Shown: positions 15,064-23,638, counted from the first letter of the stretch. The stretch: DNA of 24,871 nt from Lachnospiraceae bacterium UBA1258 (GCA_002308235.1 DBVS01000019.1:5419-30289), one strand, 5' to 3'. Notes: generated from the sequence alone by a model not told the origin. Made by a program: numbers and translations.

Positions 15064-18000
15064 CTTCGCCTCCCATGATCTTTTTCCGTATCTCTTCGGG
15101 GTCTTCCCCTGAAACGTCCCGTGACTTAAAGCCCGGGAATTTATCGTCAAATCTGCAGATCCCGTGGAAGCTGCAGAAATCGCAGGCGCTCCTGTCACCG
15201 TGAACATAGGGTGAAGCCTCGATGTTCCCGCTCTTGATCTCCGCAGCCATTTTCTTTATCAAATTCTCGACAAAGCCTGTCATATGGGCAATCTCTTCGG
15301 AGCTTGCAAGGTTTCTGAGCGAAGTCTTGGCGATCGCCCCGGAGTTTGTTTTTGTAACAGGGATCGCCAGACTGGTGCCCTCAAAGCCCGTGTCCAGATT
15401 ATCGCAGTTTTCCGCGGATTTTTCGATGATTCCGTTGGGTCGGAGGTCCTTTAATATCTTTTCATCCGGCGTCTCCGACTTATTAAGATCCGCCACGTTT
15501 ACCATGGGATTATCGATGGTGTAATAAAGCATGGCCGAAGGAAGCACCTCTTTGCCGGGATGGAGTTCCTTCTCGCGTTTTAAAGCCTCCGCCATATAGA
15601 CCACCAGCTGCTCATTTAAGCCATAGTAAATGTCGGTGACATCCAGGTCGTGTTTTCCCGACTTATAATCCACCACCTTTACATAGAGCCTTCCGCCCTC
15701 CTCATAAAGGTCGATCCTGTCTATCTTTCCGCGAAGCAGCAGGCTTCCGCCCTCAAAATCAAGCTTTCGTTCAAAGGGCTTTTCGTGCTCGGAAACCAGG
15801 AATTTTCCCCGCTTTAACTGAAACTGCAGGGTCTCTATCGTCCGCTGCATCATTTTTGTAATCTTTGAAACCGTGTAGGCGCTTCGATCGTCTTCTTTCA
15901 GCATGCCCTGCTCGTAATTTTCGCAGTATTCCCTCACGGCACGCTCAACCAGGCTCTTTCCCTCCTTCGGATCGAAATCCGCCCAGGAAGTCCCTTCTTT
16001 TTCAAGGATTCCCGAAAAGGTGTCCAGAACCCCGTGATAGATATTTCCGAGGTCAGAGCTCTTAAAGTCAAAATCGTCGTTTTCCTTTAACTGCATTCCG
16101 TACTGCAAAAAGAAAGAGTAAGCGCAGCCCGCGTACATTTCCATCCGGCTCACACTGGCCTTTAAGACCGAGGAATACAGAAGCTCCGTGATCTCTTTTG
16201 AAAGCGGCACGGCCATATATTCGGAAAAAGCAGCCTCCGTGATGTCCTTTGAAAGCTTTTCTTCACGGCCTTCGTATATCTTAAGCAAGGCTCTCGCTAT
16301 GCTCTTTTCAGCCTCGGTAAGGCTGTTTTTCGCGTATTCTCTTACAAGACCCGCAAAATACCTCAAACTGTCCCCTGCGTTTATAAACCGCCCGGTTTCG
16401 ATGCGGTCCGAAACCGTTACGGGCGAAAGCCCGGGGAATATCTTTAAGAGCACATCGATAAGGTACGAAGCATACATGCTCTTTCCCGCGGTATCCGTGC
16501 CCGAATAGCTTAAATATATGCAGTCCGAGGGCTTTAAAAGGTTCATGTAAAGATAGAGCCTCTGAGTGTACATTTCTTCCCTGGGCGTGGGGGCAAGCTC
16601 GATCCCGCGGCTTAAAAGCAGATCCTTTTCCGTATTCGAAAGAAAGCCTCCCTTGTCGCCTGATTTCGGAATGTTGCCGTCATTCACTCCCACAAAGAAC
16701 AGGGCCTTAACCTTGTTCAGTCTGGTTCTTTCGATATCACCCACCACGACTCTGTCGATGTTTCCGGGTATGTTACCGACCTTTATCTCATTGATACCTG
16801 CCTCAAATATCCTGTAAAACTCGGTGATATCCATCGTTTCTTCACCGATAAGGTCGTAGATCGTTTCAAGAAGTTTGCAGACAAGCTTATAGATCTGGCG
16901 AAACTCGCTTGCTTTAAGCAGATTTCCGTCCCGTTCAAAGCCTTCGGCATACTTTAAAAGTTTTCCGCAGGAATCGTTGTTCGTGATAAATTCATAAAGA
17001 TTCTTTACGAAATCTCCCGCGGTATCTGCAGGGCGCGCCAGCACAGAAAGTTCGCTCATGAGCTTAACTCTCAGGGCTTCGATCTCCGGAAGTCTGCCTG
17101 CTGCCAGTTCTTTGTCCGCCATGCCCTTCTGAAGGCGGGTAAATTCCTTGGAATAAGCTTTTCCGCGGATATTGAGGCTCCGAACGTATTTATCAAACCT
17201 GTCGGTCTCATCCCGCGTAAAATCGGTAAAACCTGACTTAAGGTAGTGGAAAACGCTGTTGTAGGAAAAATCGTTTATAAAGATCAAAAGAGCGCTCTTT
17301 AAATACTCGATAAAGGGATTCAGCACGATCCCGCTGGTCTTATCGATAAAGAAAGGGATATCCACCTCTTTCATCCGTGTGGCAAAGCCCGAAGCATAAG
17401 TATCGAGATTACCGACGATCACGGCGATATCGCGGTATTCAAAGCCCCTTTCCCTTACCAGTTCCGAAATCTTCAAAACCGTGCTCTCGATCTCGGCCTC
17501 GGGAGTCTCGCAGGCGTAAATACCGATATTTACAGGTTCTTTGTCATATGTTTTGTAAGGGTATCTGAAGAGATTCCTTTCAAGATGCAAAAGCTCGGGA
17601 TTGCCGGAAAATCTGCCGGTACCGGCTCCGGTGACCTCGATATCGGACTTAACCTCGACTTTTAAGTCCTTTGCAAAGGCTTTAAGTCTGGCAGCGGTCT
17701 TACGGGACAGATAAAAGAGCTTTTCGGGCATTCCGGTCTCGTTTAAGGCTTCGGGAGCCGAAACCGTAAGAGTGATCAGGACTTCACAGCCGATGGAAAG
17801 AAGTTTCAGTATGACTCTTTCCTGAATGGGGGTGAAACCCGTAAAGCCGTCGAAAACCACAAAAGCCCCCTTCAAAAAGGCGGCTTTTGGCATTTTTTCA
17901 CACAGTATATCCAGTTTTTCTTCACCGGTAATAAACCTGCCTTCGTTGAATTCCGAAAAGGCGCGATAAATCTTCGCAAGGTCCGAAAGTTTGGTGGAAA

Positions 18001-18454
18001 GAAGGGCGTTCCCCGCCGTATTTTCCGCCAGTTTTTCAACATCCTTTACGCTTATGCCGTACTGCATAAACTCGGATATCTGTGATTTGACCTCGTGAAT
18101 GTAACCGGTCTTGTTAAGATTTCTGCCTATGTAAGGCATGTCTTTTGCCACGGAAGAAGCAACCCTTCTCAATACAAGGCTCTTACCCGTATCGTCAAGA
18201 ATGGGTTCCGCAGGCTCTCCTGCTTCCGAAAACACTCTGTAGCAGAGTCTTTCGAAGCTTAAAACGTCAATATTCAAAATTCCCTTTTCGGGATGTGCTT
18301 TGACAATGTCAGCCTGAGTCTCGATGGTAAACTGGTCGGGAACCGTCAGAATAAAACTCCTGCGGGGTTCTTTCCCGGACTTTTCCACGATCAGGTTCTG
18401 TACGTATGTGCTTTTTCCACACCCTGCCGGGCCGTATACAAACTGCAGACTCAA
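15053..18454 (-). CDS. addB: ATP-dependent helicase/deoxyribonuclease subunit B (AddB)
   Basis: The partner of AddA has 1133 residues. The N-terminus has a Walker A GPAGCGKS (8-15). The C-terminal nuclease has H807, D912 (GKIDRID) and D929/K931 (VVDYKSG). C777, C1091, C1094 and C1100 reproduce the widely separated four-cysteine 4Fe-4S site of AddB (one Cys before, three after the nuclease domain). It starts with TTG 18454, about nine bases after AGGGGG; the sequence SLQFVYGPAG right after it is the usual family start and no in-frame ATG lies at a better place. It begins 36 bp after the DUF4097 gene with no terminator between, so read-through from the padR unit is likely. Confidence 0.97.
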   Translation of the reverse strand: MSLQFVYGPAGCGKSTYVQNLIVEKSGKEPRRSFILTVPDQFTIETQADIVKAHPEKGILNIDVLSFERLCYRVFSEAGEPAEPILDDTGKSLVLRRVASSVAKDMPYIGRNLNKTGYIHEVKSQISEFMQYGISVKDVEKLAENTAGNALLSTKLSDLAKIYRAFSEFNEGRFITGEEKLDILCEKMPKAAFLKGAFVVFDGFTGFTPIQERVILKLLSIGCEVLITLTVSAPEALNETGMPEKLFYLSRKTAARLKAFAKDLKVEVKSDIEVTGAGTGRFSGNPELLHLERNLFRYPYKTYDKEPVNIGIYACETPEAEIESTVLKISELVRERGFEYRDIAVIVGNLDTYASGFATRMKEVDIPFFIDKTSGIVLNPFIEYLKSALLIFINDFSYNSVFHYLKSGFTDFTRDETDRFDKYVRSLNIRGKAYSKEFTRLQKGMADKELAAGRLPEIEALRVKLMSELSVLARPADTAGDFVKNLYEFITNNDSCGKLLKYAEGFERDGNLLKASEFRQIYKLVCKLLETIYDLIGEETMDITEFYRIFEAGINEIKVGNIPGNIDRVVVGDIERTRLNKVKALFFVGVNDGNIPKSGDKGGFLSNTEKDLLLSRGIELAPTPREEMYTQRLYLYMNLLKPSDCIYLSYSGTDTAGKSMYASYLIDVLLKIFPGLSPVTVSDRIETGRFINAGDSLRYFAGLVREYAKNSLTEAEKSIARALLKIYEGREEKLSKDITEAAFSEYMAVPLSKEITELLYSSVLKASVSRMEMYAGCAYSFFLQYGMQLKENDDFDFKSSDLGNIYHGVLDTFSGILEKEGTSWADFDPKEGKSLVERAVREYCENYEQGMLKEDDRSAYTVSKITKMMQRTIETLQFQLKRGKFLVSEHEKPFERKLDFEGGSLLLRGKIDRIDLYEEGGRLYVKVVDYKSGKHDLDVTDIYYGLNEQLVVYMAEALKREKELHPGKEVLPSAMLYYTIDNPMVNVADLNKSETPDEKILKDLRPNGIIEKSAENCDNLDTGFEGTSLAIPVTKTNSGAIAKTSLRNLASSEEIAHMTGFVENLIKKMAAEIKSGNIEASPYVHGDRSACDFCSFHGICRFDDKFPGFKSRDVSGEDPEEIRKKIMGGEDAV

Positions 18455-18490
18455 GACTTAACCCCCTGTGCTTTTGGCCCGGGGCAATCA

Positions 18491-19423
18491 TCAGTCGAAA
18501 TTTATGCTTACCGAACCTAAATTACAGTTTACTCTAAATTCACCCCGAGCGCCACTGTTTTCGTCGGTTTTTCCGCGCTTTCCGTCAACCTTGACTATGC
18601 CGAGGCCCGAAGTGATCTCATAAGAGAAATCCTTCTTTTTGCCTGCCGAAGTAATGTCTGCGGAGCCCGTAGAAACGTTGATTTCTGCGTTCTTTAACTT
18701 ATCCGTCACACCTGCCACAAAGCTTCCGGCATTTACATTTACAGTTGCTTTTTCCGTGTCCGCAACATAAACGAACATGCTGCCGATGGAAACGGATATA
18801 TTAAGATTGTCGGCAAATATGCCCTTATTTATTTCAAAATTGCCCGCATTTAAGTTTAATTCAATCTTGTCGGCAGAAAGTTCGTCTACCTTCAAATCGC
18901 CCGCGTTGAGGCTCACAGTGGCATCCTCGGCCCTGAACCCTTCGGGAATCGTTACCTTAATCTTCGAATAGTTGTCTGCAAGGCCGATATTGAAAACCGA
19001 ATCCCCCGCGGGTCTGATAAAGAGCATTCCCCCGGAAGAAAGGCCGAAATAGTACTTAACATATCCATCCACGGAAACCGTGATCTTGTCTGTTTTTGCC
19101 GTAACAATCTCAAATTTCCCGGCGCTGAAGTCAAAGTCTAAAGATGAAACCTCGGAAGCGTCATAAACTCCGCCGTTCTCACTGTAGGATATTTCGTTCT
19201 TATCTCCCGTAAAGATCACACCGTTTCGCGTAAACGTAACCTTTCCGAGCTTATCGGAAAACTTTCTGAATCCCGCATCCATATCTTTTATCACGGCGCT
19301 CATTCCTTCGCTGTTATTTCCGTATGCAACACCACCGACGAAGAGCCCCGCGAATCCGAAAAAACCGCCTACCGCAAGAAGAATCACTGCAACAAGAAGT
19401 GTAACTATCGCAAATTTCTTCAT
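18491..19423 (-). CDS. DUF4097-type beta-strand repeat protein, membrane anchored
   Basis: The 310-residue protein has one N-terminal hydrophobic segment (about residues 4-28), then an extracytoplasmic region of short beta-strand repeats with regularly spaced G/D/N turns, such as LNAGDLKVDEL, LNLNAGNFEI and VNVNAGSFVAG. This is the pattern of DUF4097 (putative adhesin/beta-helix) proteins, whose biochemical role is not established. The start at 19423 lies 4 bases after the stop of the DUF1700 gene. PadR, DUF1700 and DUF4097 genes in this order form a recurrent cassette in Bacillota, probably an envelope-sensing or stress module; that role is inference. Confidence 0.85.
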   Translation of the reverse strand: MKKFAIVTLLVAVILLAVGGFFGFAGLFVGGVAYGNNSEGMSAVIKDMDAGFRKFSDKLGKVTFTRNGVIFTGDKNEISYSENGGVYDASEVSSLDFDFSAGKFEIVTAKTDKITVSVDGYVKYYFGLSSGGMLFIRPAGDSVFNIGLADNYSKIKVTIPEGFRAEDATVSLNAGDLKVDELSADKIELNLNAGNFEINKGIFADNLNISVSIGSMFVYVADTEKATVNVNAGSFVAGVTDKLKNAEINVSTGSADITSAGKKKDFSYEITSGLGIVKVDGKRGKTDENSGARGEFRVNCNLGSVSINFD

Positions 19424-19427
19424 GTCC

Positions 19428-20081
19428 TTACACCTCCTCCGCTGTTTTGTTTTTCTTTGTCCAAAGGAACAAAAGTTTAAAGAATCCCGGAAGGAATCTG
19501 CCGCACGCAAGCACCGTAAGGATCAGCGCAAGTGCGGAAAGTGCCAGGCAGACAAAGCCCGAGCCTACGGAAAGGAGCCCCGCCGCCGGGAAACTTACTA
19601 TCATGGATACGCCCGTAACAAGTGCCACGATGCCCGCAATGAGAAGCGCCGTAAACAGCACCACCGACAAAAGACATAGGGTGATCACCAGAACGATCAG
19701 TACAAACAACAATACAAGCGCCACAATGCCCAAAGCCAGCATCACGGGCGAAAGCACGGTGATCAATACGATGGCCCAGGCGGGCATGCGCTTCTTGGAA
19801 GGGTTTCCCGCTTCCGCACCGGGAACCGAGTCGCTCTGAGCATATGCATTTGCGTCAACAGGCGGGTTTTCAAGAGGCTTAGGTTCAATGGCGTCCCCGG
19901 ATTCGCTTCTGATGGTCGCCGCCACCGATTCGGGACTTCCCAGCTCCGAAATGGAGCTTTCTTCGTCGAGTCCCGCGTCATCTATGTAGTCCGCGTAGTA
20001 TTTCAAAGCATCTTCCCTGTCCTTTTCCGGCATGTCGGAAAGCTGGGCTTCCAGCTTTGACAAAAATTCTTCTTTAGTCAT
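19428..20081 (-). CDS. DUF1700-type membrane protein
   Basis: The 217-residue protein starts MTKEEFLSKLEAQL, followed by DREDALKYYADYIDDAG and a LGSPESVA motif: the standard DUF1700 cytoplasmic head, which folds like a small helical interaction domain. A Pro/Ala-rich linker (about 70-95) leads to a very hydrophobic C-terminal half with about three to four membrane segments. The chosen ATG 20081 overlaps the padR end by 8 bases; a longer start inside padR adds a basic stretch foreign to the family. In the family this protein is always next to PadR-like and DUF4097 genes, so it may relay between membrane and regulator; that is inference. Confidence 0.87.
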   Translation of the reverse strand: MTKEEFLSKLEAQLSDMPEKDREDALKYYADYIDDAGLDEESSISELGSPESVAATIRSESGDAIEPKPLENPPVDANAYAQSDSVPGAEAGNPSKKRMPAWAIVLITVLSPVMLALGIVALVLLFVLIVLVITLCLLSVVLFTALLIAGIVALVTGVSMIVSFPAAGLLSVGSGFVCLALSALALILTVLACGRFLPGFFKLLFLWTKKNKTAEEV

Positions 20082-20433
20082 AGGTTTTTTCTTCCTCCCC
20101 CTTAAAAGTATAAACAAGGCTGTCGCCGGTAAATATCCGGTTCAGCTTCTTTGAATATGTGAACCATTCTCCCACATACATATTTAGTTGCGCCCTGCCC
20201 TTTTCCGTAATCTTGTAGTAGCGCCTGTTTCTGCCCGAAAATTCCCGGTCATAGACCACCAGACATTCGTCCTTCATAAGCCGCCGTAACACCGGATACA
20301 GGGTGGATTCGGACAATTCTATGATGGCGCGCACATCCTGGGTTATCCGGTAGCCGTAGGTCCCCTCAGGGTCCTTGTTCACCACCGCCAGCACTATGGC
20401 ATCCAGAAGCGCCGCTCCCGTATTGAAGATCAT
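20074..20433 (-). CDS. PadR-family transcriptional regulator
   Basis: The 119-residue protein is a winged-helix regulator of the PadR type: LLDAIVLAVV, the G-Y-TITQDV-like TYGYRITQDV, the recognition-helix segment LSESTLYPVLRRL, and RNRRYYKITEKG for the wing. It is a short version with little C-terminal dimerisation helix beyond residue 85. AAAGGA lies 8 bases before the ATG. It is the first gene of a five-gene minus-strand run and probably represses its own promoter through the palindrome at 20467-20487. The inducing signal is unknown. Confidence 0.93.
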   Translation of the reverse strand: MIFNTGAALLDAIVLAVVNKDPEGTYGYRITQDVRAIIELSESTLYPVLRRLMKDECLVVYDREFSGRNRRYYKITEKGRAQLNMYVGEWFTYSKKLNRIFTGDSLVYTFKGEEEKTYD

Positions 20434-20466
20434 AATGCTATCCTTTCATAAAATCAGAATTATATA

Positions 20467-20487
20467 ATATTATACGATGTATAATAT
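20467..20487. promoter_or_regulatory. 21-bp palindrome over the padR promoter, candidate operator
   Basis: ATATTATAC (20467-20475) and GTATAATAT (20479-20487) form a perfect 9+3+9 inverted repeat around GAT. It contains a minus-strand TATAAT (20474-20469) placed about 35 bp before the padR start, so a bound protein would block RNA polymerase. A -35 is only weakly recognisable. PadR autoregulation is the natural reading but is not shown. Confidence 0.65.
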
Positions 20488-20588
20488 AGTTTCATAAACA
20501 CTATACTCCCAACGTCTTTCCCTGTCAACAACGCTTTCTTTATCCCCGGCAAACGCCGCATCGCATCTTCTATCCTGCGCCTCCCTGT

Positions 20589-20596
20589 GGTATAAT
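20589..20596 (+). promoter_or_regulatory. extended -10 promoter of the DUF6062 gene
   Basis: TATAAT at 20591-20596 is preceded by TGG, an extended -10 element; no good -35 is seen. Transcription would start near 20603, about 37 bp before the ATG. Confidence 0.6.
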
Positions 20597-20639
20597 GCAT
20601 AAGGATTGGGCCGGACCCGAACCCGAAAGGCAGAGAACC

Positions 20640-21401
20640 ATGAAAGAAAAGCTTTATACCATTCCTTTGAATGATGCGGTAAACGCCAACGACGAATGCC
20701 CCTTTTGCTACATCGAGCGAAATGTGGAACAGAATCTTCTGGATTACGTGCTTGGAAGCGCTGCTTCCTACATGGAATCCGACACCAGAGACATGACGGA
20801 CAAATACGGCTTTTGCAGAGAACACATCCGCAAGATGTACGACTACGGAAATACACTCGGCAACGCCTGGATCTTAAAGACCCATTATAAAAAGACCATT
20901 GCGGAGATGCAGGAACAATTTAAGAAATACTCCCCCCGGAAGCTGTCCCTGAAAGAAAAGCTTGCAGGAGTCGAAGGTCCCTCCAACAACATTTTCGAGT
21001 GGACAAAGAAAAAGGATTGCTCCTGTTACATCTGTAACCGCTTTGCCGAAGACTACAAGCGCTACATGGACACCTTCTTTTATCTCTACGCCGAGGATCC
21101 CGAATTTGCACGCAAGATCGACGAAGGAAAGGGCTTCTGCCTTCACCACTTCGGAGAGCTTTGCGATTATGCCGAAGTTCATCTTTCGGAAAAAGAAAAG
21201 AAGGATTTCTTCCCCAAAATGTTTGAGCTTATGAACAGAAACATGGAAAGACTTTTTGAGGATATCAGCTGGCTCATCGAAAAATTCGATTACAGAAACA
21301 AGGATGCGGACTGGAAAAATTCAAGGGACGCCGTGGGACGCGGCATGCAGAAGCTCCGCGGAAGCTATCCCGCAGATCCGCCCTATACACAGAAGAAATA
21401 A
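20640..21401 (+). CDS. DUF6062-type protein with two Cys/His clusters
   Basis: The 253-residue soluble protein has two similar halves, each with a CxxC and a later FCxxH: CPFC (near residue 20) with FCREH (near 60), and CYIC (near 129) with FCLHH (near 163). Each set could bind one zinc or an iron centre. The rest is helical, acidic and basic in alternation, with many aromatic residues. It matches what is annotated as DUF6062 in Lachnospiraceae, with no known function. ATG 20640 is chosen because the promoter -10 covers the longer start; AAAGG lies 9 bases upstream. It is a single-gene unit, divergent from padR. Confidence 0.75.
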   Translation: MKEKLYTIPLNDAVNANDECPFCYIERNVEQNLLDYVLGSAASYMESDTRDMTDKYGFCREHIRKMYDYGNTLGNAWILKTHYKKTIAEMQEQFKKYSPRKLSLKEKLAGVEGPSNNIFEWTKKKDCSCYICNRFAEDYKRYMDTFFYLYAEDPEFARKIDEGKGFCLHHFGELCDYAEVHLSEKEKKDFFPKMFELMNRNMERLFEDISWLIEKFDYRNKDADWKNSRDAVGRGMQKLRGSYPADPPYTQKK

Positions 21402-21410
21402 AAAGAAAAA

Positions 21411-21440
21411 AGACCCGGTACAAACGTACCGGGTCTTTTG
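21411..21440. terminator. bidirectional terminator after the DUF6062 gene
   Basis: AGACCCGGTAC (21411-21421) and GTACCGGGTCT (21426-21436) form an 11-bp stem with an AAAC loop, flanked by an A-run upstream and a T-run downstream. It serves the convergent 21450-21866 gene as well. Confidence 0.88.
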
Positions 21441-21449
21441 ATGCTGTGA

Positions 21450-21866
21450 TTATTGCTTTTTCTTTGTAAAGATCGAACCTGCCAACAGAATAACCGCTCC
21501 GGCGATCATCAAATAAAAACCGACGTCAAAAGTTATAAAGGCGTAAGGTGAAAGGTCGTCCTTTGCATATGATATAAAGTAAACGATAAATCCTGTATAA
21601 AGCAGATTTATGGCTGCCACAATGATGGCACCGATCTTTTTACGTATAAAGATAAACACCATAGCGGCTGCTATGAGCACGATGGGTATTATTCCGAGAA
21701 ACATCTGGTCGGGAGCCATCAAAGGCTCTGCAAGTCCGAGACCGTAGGGTCCTTTGACCGGCGGCATAAACACCGATACGATTCCGAGGATCGCGCCCAC
21801 TGCGCCGATAATGAATGCCAAGGAAAATGAACCTTTCAATTTCCCGGTGTTATTTGAACCTTCCAT
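21450..21866 (-). CDS. four-helix membrane protein, zinc-ribbon-less paralogue
   Basis: The 138-residue protein has four hydrophobic segments (about 13-35, 55-75, 79-100, 112-133). It shares with the next upstream gene the pattern IIGAVGAILGIVSVFMP, a GLGLAEPLM loop, a FDVGFYLMIAGAVILLAGS last segment and a KKK end. Where the two paralogues begin with a double CxxC ribbon, this one has only MEGSNNTGKLKGSF. It starts 14 bp after the neighbouring stop. Function is unknown; the shared fold suggests one membrane complex, which is inference. Confidence 0.7.
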   Translation of the reverse strand: MEGSNNTGKLKGSFSLAFIIGAVGAILGIVSVFMPPVKGPYGLGLAEPLMAPDQMFLGIIPIVLIAAAMVFIFIRKKIGAIIVAAINLLYTGFIVYFISYAKDDLSPYAFITFDVGFYLMIAGAVILLAGSIFTKKKQ

Positions 21867-21880
21867 AACCCCCCCTTAAA

Positions 21881-22417
21881 TTATCTTTTTGCTCGTTTCT
21901 TAAGAAGAACGGATCCGACAAGCAAAATAACGGCGCCTGCGATAACGCAGTAGAAACCCGCACCGTATTTAACAAGTCCGTAAGTATCTTTCATGCCATG
22001 TATTGTAGCAAAGCATATGAAACCTGCAAAAGCCACATTGATTACAGAAAAAATAATGGCAACAACCTTAAGTCTCAAAAGGACAAAAAGAAGCGTGATT
22101 GCAGAAATCACAATCGCTATTATCCCAAGAATCCGTAAATCGCCGGACATTCCGCTGGTTCCCATAAGTGACTCGCCAAGACCGATTCCCAATGAATCCT
22201 GCACCAAAGGAAGGAAAGTACCGATGATTCCGACTATGGCACCTACAGCTCCCACGATTATACCTATGAAAGCCGCAATTCCGTCCGAGGCAGGAGCTCC
22301 GCTTGCAACCGGCGTTGCTGCCTGAGTAGCGGTTGCCGCACTCTTCAGTGTAGCTCCGCATTCGGGACAAACAAGTGAATTATCAGGTATTTCTTTACCG
22401 CAATTTGAACAGAACAT
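21881..22417 (-). CDS. zinc-ribbon plus four-helix membrane protein
   Basis: The 178-residue protein begins with a zinc ribbon, MFCSNCGKEIPDNSLVCPEC, with two CxxC pairs, then an Ala/Thr-rich linker (about 30-50) and four membrane segments with the GLGESLM loop and a final AGAVILLVGSVLLKK. GGAGG sits eight bases before ATG 22417. An upstream in-frame ATG would add 28 residues with no similarity to the paralogue. Such ribbon-tethered membrane proteins are common and mostly uncharacterised. It is the middle of three tandem paralogues. Confidence 0.75.
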   Translation of the reverse strand: MFCSNCGKEIPDNSLVCPECGATLKSAATATQAATPVASGAPASDGIAAFIGIIVGAVGAIVGIIGTFLPLVQDSLGIGLGESLMGTSGMSGDLRILGIIAIVISAITLLFVLLRLKVVAIIFSVINVAFAGFICFATIHGMKDTYGLVKYGAGFYCVIAGAVILLVGSVLLKKRAKR

Positions 22418-22445
22418 AAAAAATCCTCCGTTAGTATAATAAATT

Positions 22446-22931
22446 TTACTTTTTCTTTTTAAGGAGAAAGGCGCCCACAAGCAAGGCAACCGATCCTGCA
22501 AAATATCCGAGTAACCCTATGCTCGGAATAAATCCGCCCGTAAGCGACAGGCTATAAAGAATCAAAACAGCGAAAGCCACCGCATATATCAGATTCACTA
22601 TTGCAAAAATGACGGAAAGAAATCTGATTCTCGTAACATGAACCAAAGTAGCAACGGCCACGCAAATCAGAGAAATAACGGAAAGGAAACCGAAATCCTC
22701 TGCAAACAGAACAGTTAAATTGTATAGCTCTCCTCCGGAAGTCATGGTGAGAGTGGGGAGAAAGCAGGAAACAAACGCTGCGGCTCCGCCGATAAGGCCG
22801 ATCAGAAAACCTTTGTCCTGTACACTCTTTGAAACCTTTCCACCTGCGGGGACATCTTTAAGACGCGTTCCGCAGTTCGGACAGAGATTGAAATCTTCTT
22901 CAACTTCTTTTCCGCAATTCGGGCAAAACAT
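22446..22931 (-). CDS. zinc-ribbon plus four-helix membrane protein
   Basis: The 161-residue protein starts with a zinc ribbon of two CPNCG pairs (residues 3-7 and 17-21), a short basic linker, and four membrane segments (about 43-60, 82-98, 103-125, 133-156) ending in KKKK. GGGAGG is eight bases before the ATG. The order of segments and the phrase IRFLSVIFAIVNLIYA match the downstream paralogue (VVAIIFSVINVAFA), so the three are probably old tandem duplicates. It starts 30 bp after the stop of the acidic anchored protein gene. Function is unknown. Confidence 0.75.
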   Translation of the reverse strand: MFCPNCGKEVEEDFNLCPNCGTRLKDVPAGGKVSKSVQDKGFLIGLIGGAAAFVSCFLPTLTMTSGGELYNLTVLFAEDFGFLSVISLICVAVATLVHVTRIRFLSVIFAIVNLIYAVAFAVLILYSLSLTGGFIPSIGLLGYFAGSVALLVGAFLLKKKK

Positions 22932-22961
22932 AAATAACCTCCCACAATCCCTTAAAAAACA

Positions 22962-23387
22962 TTACTGCTCGTTCTTTTCTTCGGATTCTCCGTTGTTTTC
23001 GGGAGCTTCGGTCTCTTCTGCGGCGTGTTCTCCCGCTGCGTTCTTTGCTTCTCTTCTGTCATCAAAGAACTCTTCAACCTTACCCTCTGCCTGCTTATAA
23101 AGATTTCCGAGTGATGTGGCTGCCTTGCTTGCGGTATCCGCAAATTTGGCTGCCACGTCCTGAACCTTCTGTTCTACGGTATTGAAATCAAGGGAAACAT
23201 AGGAACGCTTTCCGGCCTTGGGGGCTTTGGGTTCCTCTTCGGTGTCGTCTTCAAATTCCTCGTCATCCTCATCCTCCGACATGTCTGCGGGGATCTCGGA
23301 ATTTTTCTTGTTCAAAAAGTAATATGCACCTGCAACAGCTGCTCCGATAACAAGAAGTGCAGTTAATTTTTTACGCTTTTTAGCCAT
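22962..23387 (-). CDS. membrane-anchored acidic protein of unknown function
   Basis: The 141-residue protein has a basic N-terminus (KKRKKL), one hydrophobic segment (about 8-24) that looks like an uncleaved anchor, a strongly acidic stretch (about 32-51), a Lys/Pro piece and then an amphipathic helical region (about 66-105) with regular Ala/Val/Lys spacing, and an acidic Glu-rich tail. It resembles the YtxH-like or apolipoprotein-like helical surface proteins of Bacillota, but not closely enough to name. AGGAG lies 7-8 bases before ATG 23387; the longer in-frame start has no such site. It is the first gene of the minus-strand run to 21450 and divergent from tetR. Confidence 0.65.
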   Translation of the reverse strand: MAKKRKKLTALLVIGAAVAGAYYFLNKKNSEIPADMSEDEDDEEFEDDTEEEPKAPKAGKRSYVSLDFNTVEQKVQDVAAKFADTASKAATSLGNLYKQAEGKVEEFFDDRREAKNAAGEHAAEETEAPENNGESEEKNEQ

Positions 23388-23467
23388 GATAAACTCTCCT
23401 CTCAACTTGGAAAAATCGGGTAAAAAACGCACCCGTTTACCGTGAATTCTTCGCGTCACGTAAGATG

Positions 23468-23496
23468 ATTATAGTATTTTTCAGCCCTTTTTGCAA
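23468..23496 (-). promoter_or_regulatory. putative promoter of the acidic-protein operon
   Basis: Minus strand: -35 TTGCAA (23496-23491) and -10 TATAAT (23473-23468), 17 bp apart. An inverted repeat CGTGA (23441-23445) and TCACG (23456-23460) lies in the leader. Confidence 0.6.
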
Positions 23497-23566
23497 GAAA
23501 ACTGTGCGTTCTTTTCGATGATTTACAGACACTAAAAAATTACGGGTGATATGATGCGAAAAATTC

Positions 23567-23595
23567 TTGAACACGGAAATAAAGTATGCTATTAT
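23567..23595 (+). promoter_or_regulatory. putative tetR promoter
   Basis: TTGAAC (23567-23572) and TATTAT (23590-23595) are 17 bp apart. GACT (23603-23606) and AGTC (23612-23615) form a small inverted repeat near +1, a possible autoregulatory operator. Confidence 0.6.
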
Positions 23596-23638
23596 CTTTT
23601 TCGACTCACAAAGTCAATATAAGGTTTGAGGGGATTTC

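Noticed and set aside
15061..15207. Longer addA start inside addB
   Set aside because: The extra 48 residues have no family similarity and no good ribosome site, whereas ATG 15063 has GGGAGG seven bases upstream.
18455..18490. Terminator between the DUF4097 gene and addB
   Set aside because: Only a short GC-rich stretch is present, with no stable stem followed by a T-run.
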